A DNA stretch of 64,000 nt from Megaustenia siamemsis (Eukaryota; Mollusca; Gastropoda; Stylommatophora; Ariophantidae): positions 65,528,205-65,592,204 of the forward strand of contig JAVIAB010000073.1 of assembly GCA_032433765.1 (NCBI GenBank), in the 5' to 3' direction. Of the stretch, positions 21,016 through 33,700 are shown piece by piece. A program made the position numbers and the translations under genes. Position 1 is the first letter of the stretch. Each line of letters begins with the position of its first letter. The notes under the pieces are model-generated. The model saw only the letters and a list, made by a program, of their open reading frames with translations. It was not told where the DNA came from and ran no database searches.

Positions 21016-21804
21016 TTGATCTTGTCTACTGTTACATAATCATTTGCATCCATTCTACACTTGTCAGAGATAGCCGCTCTGAGAAAGCAAATACCCACCA
21101 AATCCTTTTGATCGCTCTGTTCAAGGTAGTGAGAGAGTAGAGATCTACCCTTGTTTTCGTCAGCTCTATGCCAATAAGATCTATTATCTGGAAGTCATAA
21201 ACACAGAGTCATTCTTCACTGCGCCATTGATATTCCTGCGAGGCCGTCAGAATAACTTCGTGGTTTATCCTTGCTCACCTTACCCAAGAACTCTGCCCAT
21301 TTCTGACCTCTGATTTGCTTTACTAAAGTTTTAAACAGTCGACTTCCATCTTGTTTCAACAAAAGTATGTGGTCAGGTTGGGCTATACTGCTTGGCTCTT
21401 TGATATTTCCAGAAGCTCGCCTCTTATCCAACCAGGCCCTCTAGTTAGACCACCACGGGGCCTGAACCCAACTTTTCATTCAGCAGTTAATTGTGGGTTC
21501 TGCGCTCTGACTTGATAACAATACATGGACCTGAGATATCGTACATTAAGGAACGTATTCTTGCCTGTGGTTTCTAGCTCTGCCCTTCTCCGCTTGTTTC
21601 TGCAAGGGCGATAATCGTTCCCATGATGTCCTAGGACGCTCCATTTGCATTTTCTAGTGAGGAAATGGGGCCAGAGCCAGGTCAATGACATTTTCTACAC
21701 TCGCAGGTTGACTCGCCATTCTGGTGGCACAACCGCTATTAATGCAGACCAAATCCAGCCCTTCAAATATATATTCAACCACCTCGCCATGTTTGTTGCA
21801 TGAC

Positions 21805-22585
21805 GTTATGGTTATGGATATGGTTATGGAAGGCCCCGGTATCCTGCAAACGAATTAAAATCCATAATTGCTCAACCGCCTGTGCCAGTGCAATCATCCG
21901 CATTACTATCTCAACTTCTAAACAAAGAAAGGGAACTATAGTCCCAATCATAGCAGTCTCAGCACATGTCAAAAGACATAAGGCGAAACCGCACAGAAAG
22001 TGAACACAGCCATCTGTTCCCTGTCGTATGATATTTTCATTCATCGTAAGCAATCGAAATATTTGAAACACGATCAAAACACGATGAAACGCACAGCTCA
22101 CGGTGTGCACAGAGCACTTAACTTAGTAGCTCCTGTAACAGGCCTGACTTGGAGTATGAGGAAACTGCAAGATGGAGCACTTCTCAGACAGCCTTTAACG
22201 GTTCCTGCCACATATCCGCCATATTGACCGGAAGTCCACGTCCTCTTGAAAATGAGGATCGTCATATTTTAAAAAATGTAAAGCGCTTGATGATGTTAGG
22301 ACATCGTTTCTGACTTCAAATGCGAACATATGAAACACAGTTAGTTGTTGGATTATCCCCGTCGCACATCAAACAACAGACAATAAGATCTCCCTGCAAT
22401 GTCATGTGAAATTGCATGACATGTTAATCCAACGATTTGCCTTTTACATTGAAATCATCACATAACTTCAATGTAAAATGAATGACATTCCTTTCTAGGT
22501 GTAAATGCACTCAGTGTCATCTCTGTAAGTCCATTTTTGCATTGCATGCGTAGACGTTGACAAACACAAAATATTTCTCGCAATG
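21805..22585 (-). mobile_element. CysRep copy 4, with decayed coding part
   Basis: The minus-strand 3' part (22250-21830) aligns with the other copies and ends with GGTTATGGATATGGTTATGG-type repeats at 21805-21830. The coding part is heavily mutated but alignable with the ORF at 11376: NAKNGLTEM for ALNGITVVE, FTPRKE for FTSKSE, and MFAFEVRNDVLTSSSAL for MFGIGVINDGLTSSSAM. The coding-to-noncoding junction is the same in both copies. Stops are frequent. A 12-bp inverted repeat TTTTACATTGAA…TTCAATGTAAAA lies at about 22441-22477. Confidence 0.65.
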
Positions 22586-24229
22586 GATCCTAAGGGCCTA
22601 GAGACCTTACATGAACAAGAAGGACTACGTCGCCCGCTGATTAAACACTGAAGAAGACTTCAGCACTACTGCACGAACTCCGTCGCACTGGAGAAGACCT
22701 TAGAATTTTGACCACTGGTTACTTTACTGCCACTTGATCGAAATAGAAAATCCATCAGTCAAGCGGAAAATGTTGGTGTCAAAGAAAAAAGACAAAGTTA
22801 GCCCGTGTACTAGAGCTGGAAGCCCATTCAAGCTTTAGAAAAGCGAAGACAACACTCGAAAACAAGTGCCCTCGAAGATTCGAAATAAATGTGGAGAGCT
22901 ACTCGTTAAATGAAATTATTGTATGTTTATAGAGACAAAAAATTAACCTTAGGGTTAGGTTGATCTATATAAGTAGAAGAGAAGAAGCTATGATCTCCAA
23001 TTTCATTGTCCCTTTCGATTCGAGGAAACAAACTAACTAAGCTGCGTCGTCCTTGACATTGAACAATTTCAATATTATATCCCAAGTAAAAAAAAAACAA
23101 TTCAAACATTGTAATTTCACTACATTGAGCAATTTCAATATTATGGTTATGACCATAGCCATAATATAATTCAATATTATATTACCATGATATTGAATGA
23201 TTTAATTTAACGACAACATTCATAAATTAGAACAGGGAACTATTGCATTCTTTAGAAACAACCCCTATATATTTAGTTAGTAATTTAAACAAAATAATTC
23301 CTAAATTGTTAATAATTCAAACAATATAGACCCAACACATTTACAGTCTAAACAATATAATCCCAAAATATTTAACAATATTATAATTTATTAAGATAAT
23401 CGCAACCCGTCTGCCAAAAAGGTAAATCACAATGTATTTCAGTTGTGTAGATATTCGATGTGATCTTCCACAGTTATTCAATGTGATCTTCCACAGTTAT
23501 TCAATGTGATCTTCCACTATCAATCATTCTTTGTGTTATTGTGTATCACTATATTTTGAATGATAATTATTGTCTCCATGCAACTTTGACAATTAGGACA
23601 CTTCCACATTAATGTGTGCTGACGATGCAACAGGTTAATGCATCAATGTTGTTTCTTATTGTCATGCTCTTATAGCAAATGTTAGATATTCCAATTTGTT
23701 GGATGCTGCGTCATACCAGCGTGGACCAAATTGAAATGCAACGTAAGGATCTTCCAAGCAGGTGAGATAATGGCTGAGATAACACGAAGCGGCATGTGTG
23801 ATATGTTAAAACCAGGCGCACAGAACTACCAGTTTAATTAATCAGTGCAACGTCATTTGCACTATGGTGACATCTTGAGTTATATGAAAACTGGAAGGTA
23901 CTCATCACATGGATCAGTGTGGTCCATATCATGTGGGTCACATGCGGCACACAATATAGCCCTGCTTCATGAAATGTAACAAATGATAATTCTTTTGACA
24001 AGGTTCACAAATATTTTACTCGGACTTCCCAGGCAAAATCGTTCCTCGTATATCCAGTAACGCTATTCTTTTGGGGGTGGGGTTATATCGGAAACTGGAG
24101 ATTTAGGCCGATAGGTGCGAAACAATTTCCGGTGGACTGTAGATTCTGTGTGGTCGTTGCGGAGCACGAATATGTGCAAAGGACCCACTGGCCACAGCCA
24201 CCGTTTCATCTAATCGATTTCAAAGATAA
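22586..24229. other. No gene seen; AT-rich non-coding with small repeats
   Basis: No exon or mobile element could be supported here. A 23-bp tandem repeat (ATGTGATCTTCCACAGTTAT then TCA) occurs two and a half times at 23458-23519. An imperfect palindrome centred near 23150 reads AATATTATGGTTATGACCAT then AGCCATAATAT. Confidence 0.5.
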
Positions 24230-24420
24230 CGAACGTGCTGAAGTCGGGTGTGTTGGGTCGAAAGGCGCAAATATCACAGTTATACTGTAAGCCACAACAC
24301 AACACAGACACACCCACTTAACGTCCTTTTAAGGGCGGATGATGAAGAGTAATTCTGTAGTCTACTTAGAATACTCTAGAATACTTTAGTCATCGGGCGA
24401 ACGCAAGCAAAGATAACGAA
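24230..24420 (+). mobile_element. SINE-3 copy, 3' part
   Basis: The segment GAACGTGCTGAAGTCGGGTG, GGGTCGAAAGGCGCAAATAT, CACCCACTTAACGTCC, GGGCGGATGATGAAGAG, CTAGAATACTTTAGTCATCG and GGCGAACGCAAGCAAAG matches the sharply bounded copy at 50012-50279 in reverse orientation. The 3' end carries the GGGCGAACG motif and CAAG units. Confidence 0.8.
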
Positions 24421-24609
24421 AAGAAGGCTGACTGACACTTTGGATAGAATACCGGAAGTTGGATCAAAGCTATAAAAATACACGGTAGGGGCCTGTCTGC
24501 AGGTGACCAATAGATTAAGACTGACCATCATCAGGAATTATCTGAGTCATAGTTATTGTTATAATTTTCTTCAGCGTACATCTTTAAATGTCAATGTGAA
24601 TAAGTTCAT

Positions 24610-25612
24610 CTAAGAATCATCATGCGAAGAGTGCGAAACAAAATCAGTCCAGAAATTAGCGATGAACAGTGTGGTTTTGTTAGAGATAAAGGAACACGCA
24701 ATGCCATTTATATCATAAGATCTTTAGTAGAAAGATCCATAGAGGTGAAAAAAGATCTATACCTATGTTTTATAGATTATACCAAAGCATTCGACAAAGT
24801 AAAGCACCAAGAGATAATCAAAATTTTAGAAAGCATAAACGTAGACAGCAAAGATCTAAGAATAATAAAGAACATGTACTGGCAACAAACAGCGGCTATA
24901 AGAACTTGAAACCAATTGGGAATGTTTCAACAAATAAAACAGGGTGTTAGAAAGGGTTGTGTGCTGTCACCGGATTTGTTTAATATTTATAGTGAGATTA
25001 TTTTAAAATCCATAAGGGACATGCCTGGAATAACAATTGGAGGTCATAATATAAATAATCTAAGGTATGCTGATGACACAGTCTTAATCGCTAAGAGTGA
25101 AAATGAGTTACAAGAATTGTTATACAAGATACTATGCAATCCATTTTTGACAACAGAAACAAGAAAAAGAGTTCTTAAATGTTATGTTGAACCAGTTTTA
25201 ACAAATGTATGTGAATCATGGACAATAGGACAACAGACAAGAAAATCACTGAAAGCTGTATAAATGTGGTTTTACAGAAGAATATTGAGAATACATGGAC
25301 AGCTAAGAAGAGTAATGAAAACGTTCTGAAAGGGGCCAAAACAAAAATAGAACTAATTTCCAATATTAGGAAGAAACAATCATTATTTTTTGGCAATGTA
25401 ATGAAAAGAGAACAGCTGGAATATATTGTAACAACTGGGAAAATTAAGGGACGAAGAGATAGAGAGAAGCAAAGAGAAAAGATACCAGACAGCTTAAGAG
25501 AATGTCTTGGCAGTAGGTCAACAACAGAAATGATAAATAACTGTCGTGATCGAAAGATGTGGAGAGACATGATCGCCTACGCCAGCAGGCTTGGTACTTG
25601 ATGATGAATAAG
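24610..25612 (+). mobile_element. LINE-A, longest plus copy, internally deleted
   Basis: The frame starts with RNKISPEISDEQCGFVRDKG and TRNAIYIIRSLVERS, then [18 protein letters not shown] (motif A), KNMYWQQTAAIRT and a stop. [19 protein letters not shown] (motif B) and [20 protein letters not shown] (catalytic ADD) follow. At about 25120 the sequence jumps (palm end and thumb start are missing) to [20 protein letters not shown] and [10 protein letters not shown]. After a frameshift come KKQSLFFGNVMKREQLEYIV, KIPDSLRECLGSRSTTEMIN and RDMIAYASRLGT, then TGATGATGA. It is 5' truncated and inactive, but the best guide to LINE-A. Confidence 0.88.
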
Positions 25613-26125
25613 TTCGAAGAAAGCGTTCATCAGCTCAAGGCTGAGAACATCTCCGTACAGCTTGTCTCGCATGGTACCAGTTATGGTTACAAGAGCCTTC
25701 TCTCTTCATTCTTACTCTTTCTTTCTGTTTCCTTGGCTCCACAAGTCAGAGGAAGGTGACCACATGCGTCTTTGTTTGGGCCGTTTCGAGACGGAAGGCC
25801 CAGCATTCTCGCCGCCTAGCGGTACTCCTCGGGGATGAGCCCCCTATCGCTTTCTTGTAAACGGTGACGTCTTCATGGTGATGATATACCTTCCATTGTT
25901 ATGTTGGGCTTGTAGCCCAGTACATTCCATTTCAATTTGTCTCTATTTTTCTGGTACCTGCCCTTTGACCTGTCTAGCTATGGAATACCTTGGTAGCATT
26001 GCTACCACTAGAACAGTTCTTGTGGATATAGGAAAACAGGATCCTCTACCTCAAAGGCGTATCCGATGAGCACATTTGTACAGGTACTCTACTGGATAAT
26101 TATTTAAAACGTCATTTTATAATCA
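25613..26125. other. No gene seen
   Basis: There is no recognised coding or repeat sequence. A GC-richer patch lies at 25,760-25,880 (CGTTTCGAGACGGAAGGCCC, CGCCTAGCGGTACTCCTCGG). Confidence 0.45.
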
Positions 26126-26450
26126 TCATTGAGTTGTCGTATCCGCATCGAAGGATGGCTACCATGGAGCGTCATTTCGCTGTCTCTTGATTTGATGGTG
26201 TAGGTTGTCATAGGCTGACTTGTCCATCTTTTGATGTTACTCGGCCATCCTTGATTTGTCTACCTCTTTTACCGTGTATTTTTTCGTTCCAAGATTACTT
26301 TTAGTAGGTTATTGTGTCTTTTAACATGACCCAACAAATCTCATTTGTCTTGTTTGAACTGTATTTAGTAGTTGTCTTTTTAGTTGTTTTAATATTTCAT
26401 AGTTTGTTTTCTTTTCCTTCCATCCAGTTCTTATTCTTGTATATATCATG
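26126..26450 (-). mobile_element. LINE-G 3' fragment, minus strand
   Basis: Read on the minus strand, it carries the end of LINE-G: a decayed FVGHVKRHNNLLKVILE region, a basic RGR stretch, then MTTYTIKSRD, a decayed end and AATGATGATTA. It matches the 3' end of the element at 1-616. Confidence 0.75.
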
Positions 26451-27609
26451 TCATGGACGGTTGAATGAATCTAGAATCTAGAGCACAGGGAGTAAACTGA
26501 CTGTTTCTACAAATACATTACTTGTAAGCTGGTGTTACTACCAACTTATAAATATCTCTGTCTGCTTATATAAGCTGTGGCACGCGCTCCCTCGTAGTTC
26601 TGTTTGGAAACAAAAGGTTGGGCCACAATGCTAGTTGGTTGTCTGCCATCAATGGAATTCATGCATTATGCTATTTTGTGTGATCAGGTAAAACGATTTA
26701 TTTAAGTAATAATGGACTAGTTGTGCAAACTAGTTCATTACACTACCACTACTAGTCTTATGCAATCTAGAGCAATTTTTGTCTGTCCTAATGTGGGTCT
26801 GATAACTTCTACGGGCGTCCATTTACCCTGACAGGGTGCACAAATTCCTAAATCAGTTCTAACTAACAAAGGGAAGGGAAAAACGCAAAGGAAATGCTAC
26901 ATATCTGTGTGTGGTGACCATCTTTTTCCACCACCATTGGCACACTCATGGGTGATGTGGTCAGAATAACAGGCAACCCCAGATTCCCAGAGAAATTTAC
27001 TGGTACCCATTTTCAAATTCAAAATGTATGAAAATCGTAAAAATGTATTTTAACAATGCATTGTTGTAATTATTAAATGTACATACATGAATGTTAGAAA
27101 GGTTTAGATAATCTGCTTCGTGGTACACTTATACTTGAGTTGCAATACAACATTCATAAAGGGCATAATAGCATGCATAGTGAAATGAGTTCATATTTGT
27201 ATTGTCTTACTGGCTCAACTGATGAAGCATCGTATTGATAACATGTAAGCCTCTTTTATTGTAGTTTATTGCCTGGCTCCCTACAGGCTGACTAGCAAGC
27301 TTTTAACATCTGCATTTAAACGTTCATTTCAGCTCATGTAAAGGTACACTGCGAAGTCCACTTGAGAATGAACAGACTTGCCTAGTGTACGGCCTATACC
27401 ATCCGTATTTGTGTACTAAGTGTTGCAGTAAAGATGAAACAAACCATCTCGTTTTGTTCTTATCCTACTTTTACTATGTCTGAATATTACACGTTCACTG
27501 AGATTATGTTTCTGACAAATTCAGTGTGTTTTACCTTCATCGTGTCTATATCAAACCAATATTTGCGGTATCTTCGCTTCACTGAGTGTTTGTTGAACCT
27601 TTATGTGTA
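26451..27609. other. Non-coding; two old repeat fragments
   Basis: 26590-26720 (TTCTGTTTGGAAACAAAAGG, TTGGGCCACAATGC, TCTGCCATCAATGGAATTCA) has a diverged partner at 44045-44170. 26935-27005 (GATGTGGTCAGAATAACAGG, CCAGATTCCCAGAGAAA, ACTGGTACCCAT) resembles the central part of SINE-2 in minus orientation. No exon is seen. Confidence 0.5.
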
Positions 27610-28215
27610 TGTATATTCTCTTTAACAAGACAAATCTTAAACAAGCGCAACGTTTGAAATACTTGTGCACAGTGATAACAGATGGAAGATGCAACACAGA
27701 AATAAAAAGCAGAATAGCTCCGGCCAAAATAGCATTTCAGAAAATGTAAAATCTTATGCAACAAATCTATGTCAATAGAAATGAGAGAGTTCATCGATAC
27801 TACATAGAACCAATTCTGACCTATGGAAGCGAATCATGGACAATAGACAAACAAATGAAAAGATGATTAGAGGCCACAGAGATGGGATTTCTCAGAAGAA
27901 TGTTGAAAGTTTCCTGGACAGCTAAAAATACCAATGAGAAAGTTCTCAAAGAGGCCAACACAAAAATGGAGCTCTTAAAAAAAACATTAGAAAGAAGCAA
28001 TCAACATTTTTGGGGCACATCATGAGAAGAGGAAAGTTGGAATACTTGGTTACAACTGGCAAAATAAAAGGAAAGAGAGACGACAAAGAGAGAAAATACT
28101 GGATAGCATGGTATGAAAAACAGTCAACAACAGAACTCATATGATGCACTGTGGATAGAAGATTGTGGAAGGACATGATCGCCAACGCCATCCGGTACAT
28201 GATGTTGATGATATT
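27610..28215 (+). mobile_element. LINE-A-like 3' fragment, frameshifted
   Basis: Thumb and C-terminal coding sequence is recognisable by comparison with 49820-50657: it has GCAACACAGAAATAAAAAGC, AATCATGGACAATAGACAAA, then CAAATGAAAAGATGATTAGA. The end GGACATGATCGCCAACGCCA is followed by a TGATGTTGATGAT tail. Every frame has stops. Position 27841-27860 is the uninterrupted equivalent of the site into which SINE-3 inserted at 50012. Confidence 0.8.
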
Positions 28216-28699
28216 CTCTTTACAACACTGAATGTTTTTGTACCTTCAATTTGCCTGCTGCAGCTGAACGTGTTTTATGTGTCGTTTACCTTCGCTGTGT
28301 ATCACTACAATACTACAGTATATGCAGACTTTCATCTTCTTTGTATCTGTGTTTATACCCTCCCTTTACTGCATATGTGCTCTTCGTATGTTTGTTTTAC
28401 CTTTGTTGCGCTGTACATTAAGTACTGCATGAAAATGAGTGTTCTAGAAATTAACTTACGGTCACTCAAAAACATTCAAAATGATGTGAATATATTTATC
28501 TAAAAACCATTCATGCGCCCTCTTTGTAGACGTTAGAGCTGATTTCATGGAATCTTGCTATCAGACTGCCCAGCTTTGGAAAACGTCAGTCAGTCTAAAA
28601 GTACAGGAAATCCTGCACGACATACTTAGATGGAATATTGTTCCTATATTCTTGATATATTTTATGGGTCATGTGATCTGTATTCTTCCAAGCAACGAC
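28216..28699. other. No gene seen
   Basis: Non-coding T-rich sequence. A 113-codon open stretch ending near 28503 is hydrophobic and low in information. I see no support for it. Confidence 0.45.
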
Positions 28700-29660
28700 A
28701 CATTTGCCATTCGTCCAATATTTTACTACACTACAACTACCAGAGGAAACCAGTGGGGTAACGTCATAACCAACAAGCAGGGAGAAGACCTAGAGAACGA
28801 TCTAGTGTCAGTCGATTTAGTGTGCTTGACTGATGGAAGGGGAACAAGAATGGCCACTCGAACAGGGGACACTGATAGTGTCATAGATCTGGCACTGGTG
28901 TTTTCCACCTTCGCACCGTTTGCAGGTGGAGTGTACTGGGGTTCCACGGAAGTGATCACTATCCATGTGTCCTCCTAATTGAGAAAAGCCGAAATAGAAG
29001 CAAGAAAAGAAAGCTACACACATTCCACTAAGAGAAAACAGATCAGGACGTCACAGCACGCTCGGCAGGCAGAATAGTCAAGGAAGACTGGTGCATACGC
29101 CATGACAACGAGTAGCATGACAATGGAGGTGATGGCAGTGACCAAGGCATTCAAATGGTTAGAGTCACAAGACTACATCCACGCATGTATACTGAGTGAT
29201 TCGATGAGCATGATAAAAAAAAAAAGTGGAGGTGAGCTCTGTACGCATGCAATGGGTAGAGTCGTTGCAGAAATCCAAAATACGTAAGGTCACCTTTGTC
29301 TATGTCCCTGGACATGCGGGAGTAAGGGGAAATGACAGAGCAGACAGATTGGTTAGCTGCGCTGTCGTTGAGGACGAGCAACCAATGGATCGGGCGGACA
29401 TCATCAATGCCCTCCGAGATGTGGGAAGAGCACAGGACTTCGACAAACACAGATCCACTTCTGATGATGGAAATGGAAATTAAGATGGGCACTGCCAGAA
29501 ATGATAAACTTGGTGACCGTGTAAGAAGACTTAGAAGAACCAACACAGAACTGGAGTCGTCAGTTGCTGGACACTGAGGGAATTGCTGAAGAGGGGATCT
29601 GAGCACATATGGACATGTTCGTAGTGCAATGATGATGACCCGCAAATAACTCAATACCAG
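28700..29660 (+). mobile_element. LINE-I copy: endonuclease end joined to RNase H end
   Basis: 28720-28980 encodes the end of an APE-type endonuclease: LVSVDLVCLTDGRGTRMATR, TGDTDSVIDLALVFS, with GSTEVITIH in place of the catalytic G-S-D-H. At about 29050 the sequence jumps over the whole RT to the RNase H region (SARSAGRIVKED, then FVYVPGHAGVRGNDRADRL at 29297-29355). It then reads MEIKMGTARNDKLGDRVRRL and a terminal CNDDDP-like segment. It is an internally deleted copy with frameshifts. Confidence 0.85.
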
Positions 29661-29711
29661 TCGTATTATAAAATTTAGAGCTATTTTTATTGTCTGTCCC
29701 AATAAATGTTC

Positions 29712-29890
29712 TGAATACTCATCGACGGAAAAAAATATGAGTACCTTTAATGTCAGAGTTATCTGCCTGTGCTGCGAGGGACCCATGTGCACACGGCTGC
29801 CAGAGAAAAATGGATTAACACGCAAAAATTCAGTTCCTAGTCTCTAGGGACTTCGTCAGAGGTAAAAGCTGGCGAACGATGAGATAAAAA
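29712..29890 (+). mobile_element. SINE-1 copy, 5' truncated
   Basis: The body starts at ACTCATCGACGGAAAAAAAT and matches 6940-7105 closely, including CTGCCTGTGCTGCGAGGGAC, GGATTAACACGCAAAAATTC and GGACTTCGTCAGAGG. It ends AGCTGGCGAACGATGAG and an A run. The pol III head is absent. Confidence 0.85.
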
Positions 29891-30365
29891 AAAATGCTCT
29901 GAATGTGTTGACTGATATATTTGTGTCCAGAGTCTCAGTGATTGTGAAAATTACCAATCAACTATACCTTCGTATGTGGCAATGTATGTCCCTTTGACAT
30001 TGCTTATTATACTTGAATGTCTTCACTATCTATACATGTACAACTCATTCAAGACCGCACTAGTCTGTATCTTAATAACCACTTGGTGCTAATTTAAGTG
30101 AGAAAATATCACTAATCGTGCGTGTCACATTCTGGGAATTATATCTGATCAACTATAAGACTCAATCACTAGGGGTTTTTTTAAATTGACATGTAATCAA
30201 TTTATGTGTGGGAAATCGCTTGGGTCTATTCTATGTACTGTTTATATGCTTCTTTTTAAGAAAAAAAAATGTAATGTACAATTATCTGTAGAAATGTGTT
30301 GAGAAGATTCGAAGTTTGTACAGAAAGGATAACAAACAAATTGAAAGTACACACAAATTGTAATT
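29891..30365. other. No gene seen
   Basis: AT-rich spacer between SINE-1 and the 3' end of the cyclophilin gene. Only short homopolymer runs are visible. Confidence 0.45.
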
Positions 30366-30379
30366 TAAAAAAAAAAACT

Positions 30380-30385
30380 TTTATT
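30380..30385 (-). terminator. Candidate polyadenylation signal of the cyclophilin gene
   Basis: AATAAA on the minus strand, about 250 nt downstream of the stop codon, is followed by a T/A-rich stretch. This gives a 3' UTR of about 270 nt. Inference from position only. Confidence 0.5.
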
Positions 30386-30637
30386 TCTCAAAAACAATTT
30401 TTAACATCAGACAGATGTAACCGTTACAAGGTTTTTAATGAAATAAAGAAAGCAGAAATGGGTACCTTGGCTTGAGTGTTACAAGCCATTATAAAGCTGT
30501 GTGATGCAGTTATCTAGAATAATTCATTTTCCAGAAACAATTACATGTAATATATTCATGAAAGTACTTGTTTCTGTAACAATTGGATTCCTGAATATAA
30601 ATGTTTAAAAAATTCTGTAGCATAAGATTTTGTGCCT

Positions 30638-30770
30638 TTACAAGGTGCCACAGTCAGTAATGGTAACATGCTTGCTTGTCTTGCCATTTGAAGAGCCCAC
30701 TTTCTCTACATTCAAGACAATGTCATAGCCACTGATACATTCGCCAAACACAACATGTTTACCATCCAAC
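30638..30770 (-). CDS. Cyclophilin exon 5 (C-terminus and stop)
   Basis: After TTTCCAG the exon supplies the last base of a split Trp codon, then [43 protein letters not shown] and TAA. This is the standard end of the fold (I/V-x-D-C-G-x-L). It has phase 2 entry and 133 nt. Confidence 0.93.
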
Positions 30771-33700
30771 CTGGAAATATGGCAGGGAAAACATGCTGAA
30801 CACAGCAACGGCATGTACAATCATGCATTACACATTCATGTTTACACTTTATCACTCAGATAACACAGAAAAAAAGCACAAGCAGTAGCGCCAAATATAA
30901 GAAATCTCATGTTAAAATAAAAAATGTAATCAAACAGCACTTATATATAAATATACATGTATATATCAACATCATCAAGTACCGGGCCTACTGGCGTAGG
31001 TGATCATGTCTCTCCACAACTTCTGATCTCAACAGTACTTATTTCTGTTGTTGACCTTCTGCCAAGTCTTTCTCTTAAGTTGTCTGGTACTTTTTCTCTT
31101 TGCTTCTCTCACTGCGTCCCTCAATTTTTCCAGTTGTTACAATATACCTGCTTTTCTCTTCTCATTACATGGCCAAAAAAAATGATTGTATCTTCCTAAT
31201 ATTGGAAATTAATTATCTTTTTGCTTTGGCCCCTTTCAGAATGTTTTCATTACTCTTCTTAGCTGTCCATGTATTCTCAACATTCTTCTGTAAAACCACA
31301 TTTCTACAGACTCCAGTGATTTTCTTATCTGTTGTACTATTGTCCATGTTTCACATCCATATGTTAAGACTAGCTCTACATAACATTTATATGTGTGTGT
31401 TTGTGTGGATAAGCATAATGCCAGATGTCCATAGTGGCAAGAATAAATATAAATCTTGCTATAGTCTAGACCCAAAAAATGCAGTAAAATTCAAGACAAT
31501 ACAACCAAACCTTATATGATAAGTGCAAACTTTTATTTGCATCTGAATGGACAAGTTATCTGAGTGAGGAGCATAATTGTTGAGAACACTAAGCAAAATG
31601 GTTGTTTCATCTATGTTCAATTATTACAATGAAAACCATTGTTACCGTACAAATGCCAAGGTAAAACATGGACAACCTACCAATTTGTTGCAGCCAAGGT
31701 AATGAAAAACTGTGACCCATTTGTGTTGGGGCCTGCATTTGCCATGGAGAGAAGACCTGAAAAAAGAAGTAATTTATCAGATTTGGTAAACTAGTTTAGC
31801 TTCCACACAGTAACGCAGCACTCACTAGCGAAGCAATTGTAATTCATTCATTCATCTTCCTCTCAGGGCAATGACAACACATTAGGCAGAAGTCAGTTCT
31901 CAGTGATTTACATTTTGCTGTTTGAGTTCTCGTAGGTCTTTGCTGTTTGTCCCATGGTAGATAATATAATGTTCCTAGTAATTATCCCGCAAATATATTC
32001 TTTTGGTCTTTTTTTCGTTTACCACATGTAAAGCTTTTATAAAGTATGACATGTTTATTGTATATAAATATCTCTTTTATTAATTTGTTTTAAATGCAGC
32101 ATTTGAAACAGGAGACATATCAAACAAAATAACCAGAATAATACTGAACCAACTTGGCAGTGACCACAGACCAGTCAAACTTTCAGTGGATCTAGCTCAC
32201 AAACAGAAGATGCAAATACCACTTGCCCGCTGAAAATGCAAGAGAGCAGACAGAAAAGTTTGCCACTCACAGATACCTACAATGTGTATCAACACCCATG
32301 AAAATAAAGTCAATAATATGAAAGGAGTAAACAAAGGCAATCCTGAGAGCTGCTAAAGAATCACTTCCTACAGGAGCAAGAAGAAACTACAAGCCACACT
32401 GGAGCAAGGAAATACAAAGACTTGAAGAGGAGCTGGACTCTGCCAGAGAACTAGCTGAAACATCACAAAGCAGCCCCTTTTCCAGTTACAGAAGAGAGGT
32501 CAAGATATCAGAAAGACTGAGCTGGAACTACAAAACAGAGAGCCCTAATCTAGATAAAAATGGACACAAACTGTGGAAACTTGCGAAAGAGCGATGAAAG
32601 CAACAACCGACCTACAATAACATTAGCACACAAATCACCAACGAAATGCTATAAACCTGGGACAGAAAGCCAAGGGCCAGGCCTTAAGAATACATGCCGG
32701 CAACCTAGAAAGAAGTCATTATGGTGCCCATCCTCAAATATGGAAAAGATCACTGGCCCAAGTAGCTACAGACCAATTAGCCTACTGTGAGCAAACTCAT
32801 AGAAAGACTGGTCAACAGAAGATGCGGCATTTGGAGACAAAACAAATCATACCACAACAAAGTGGTTTCCATCAGCACAGATCAACTGAAGACCTGATTA
32901 CCTACATCTCACAGGAAATAGAGGATGCTCTACAAGAAAAGAAACACACACTGACAGTGTCGGTCGACACAGTGAAGGCTTTTGATAGGGTATAGAGAAA
33001 AGGATTAAAGAACAAGATTCTCAGTCTTGGAATCCAAGGCCGTTTATTAAATTGGATATCTCAATACCTACAAGACAGAGAACAAGTACATGGCCAACTA
33101 AGAAAGCCAGAATCAAACAAGGTGTCCCACAAGAAGGAGTCCTATCCCCAATGCTCTTTTTAATTTTCATAAATGACATCATAAAGGACATTCCACCCAG
33201 AATAGACTCAGCAATGTATGCAGGTGACCTGGTGATATGGGCACGTGAAGAATTTGTCAGTGGCTAGCTCCAGAATTTCACCTTGAGTGAAATAGAAACC
33301 ACCTTAAAGCTAATGACCAATAACAAGGCTGCTGGAGAGGATAAGTTAACAGCTGAGATCCTCAAGGCAATTGATAGCCATAATTTAATACATCTCCAAA
33401 AAATGTTCAACATCATTTGGAAAACAGAGAGACGCCTCATAAATGGAAAAAAGGAATCATTGTTAAGATCCCAAAAAAGGGCAATCTTAGAGATTGTAAC
33501 AATTGGAGAGGCGTGACACTTTTGTCAGTTGCCTCAAAATTATTCTGTAAAATCATCCTAAATAGAATAAAGGATTCAATAGATACAGTAATGCGTGAAG
33601 AACAGGCTGGGTTTAGAAAAGGGAGAAGCTGTCTTGACCACATTTTCACTCTACGACTTATATTGGAGGAACACATTGAAAAGCAAAAACCTTTTGTACT

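Larger units (their letters stand above)
17965..21770 (-). mobile_element. LINE-I, long minus-strand copy carrying three SINEs
   Basis: Reading the minus strand from 21770, the end of the endonuclease comes first: GCATRMASQPASVENVIDLA, then a decayed LGHHGNDYRPC. Next is the pre-RT and RT entry DGWFHSYLIHLPKLDREH (20600). Then come GAATVLEDANNM (motif A), GFPPGSPLSLVFFNAWTARI (motif B) and TLSYADDVLVYCQDRDR (motif C, ADD intact, about 19780), and ETRALVNPTKARVTWLSL. The connection has LYFGLVLSVIKYALTTLTPR and NEAMRIIPWCTNGT. RNase H follows with AAFYTDVRHIW (about 18540) and RRHAGVKG…SADRLTS (about 18270). SINE-3, SINE-1 and SINE-2 interrupt it at 19145, 20198 and 20755. It is about 3 kb without the SINEs and has many frameshifts. 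It is the best guide to this family. Confidence 0.85.

Noticed and set aside
23458..23519. CRISPR-like spaced repeats
   Set aside because: Contiguous 23-bp tandem repeat with no spacers, in a eukaryotic genome.
28165..28503. A 112-codon hydrophobic ORF as a small membrane protein
   Set aside because: It starts within a dead LINE tail, has no homology I recognise, and is explained by T-rich composition.
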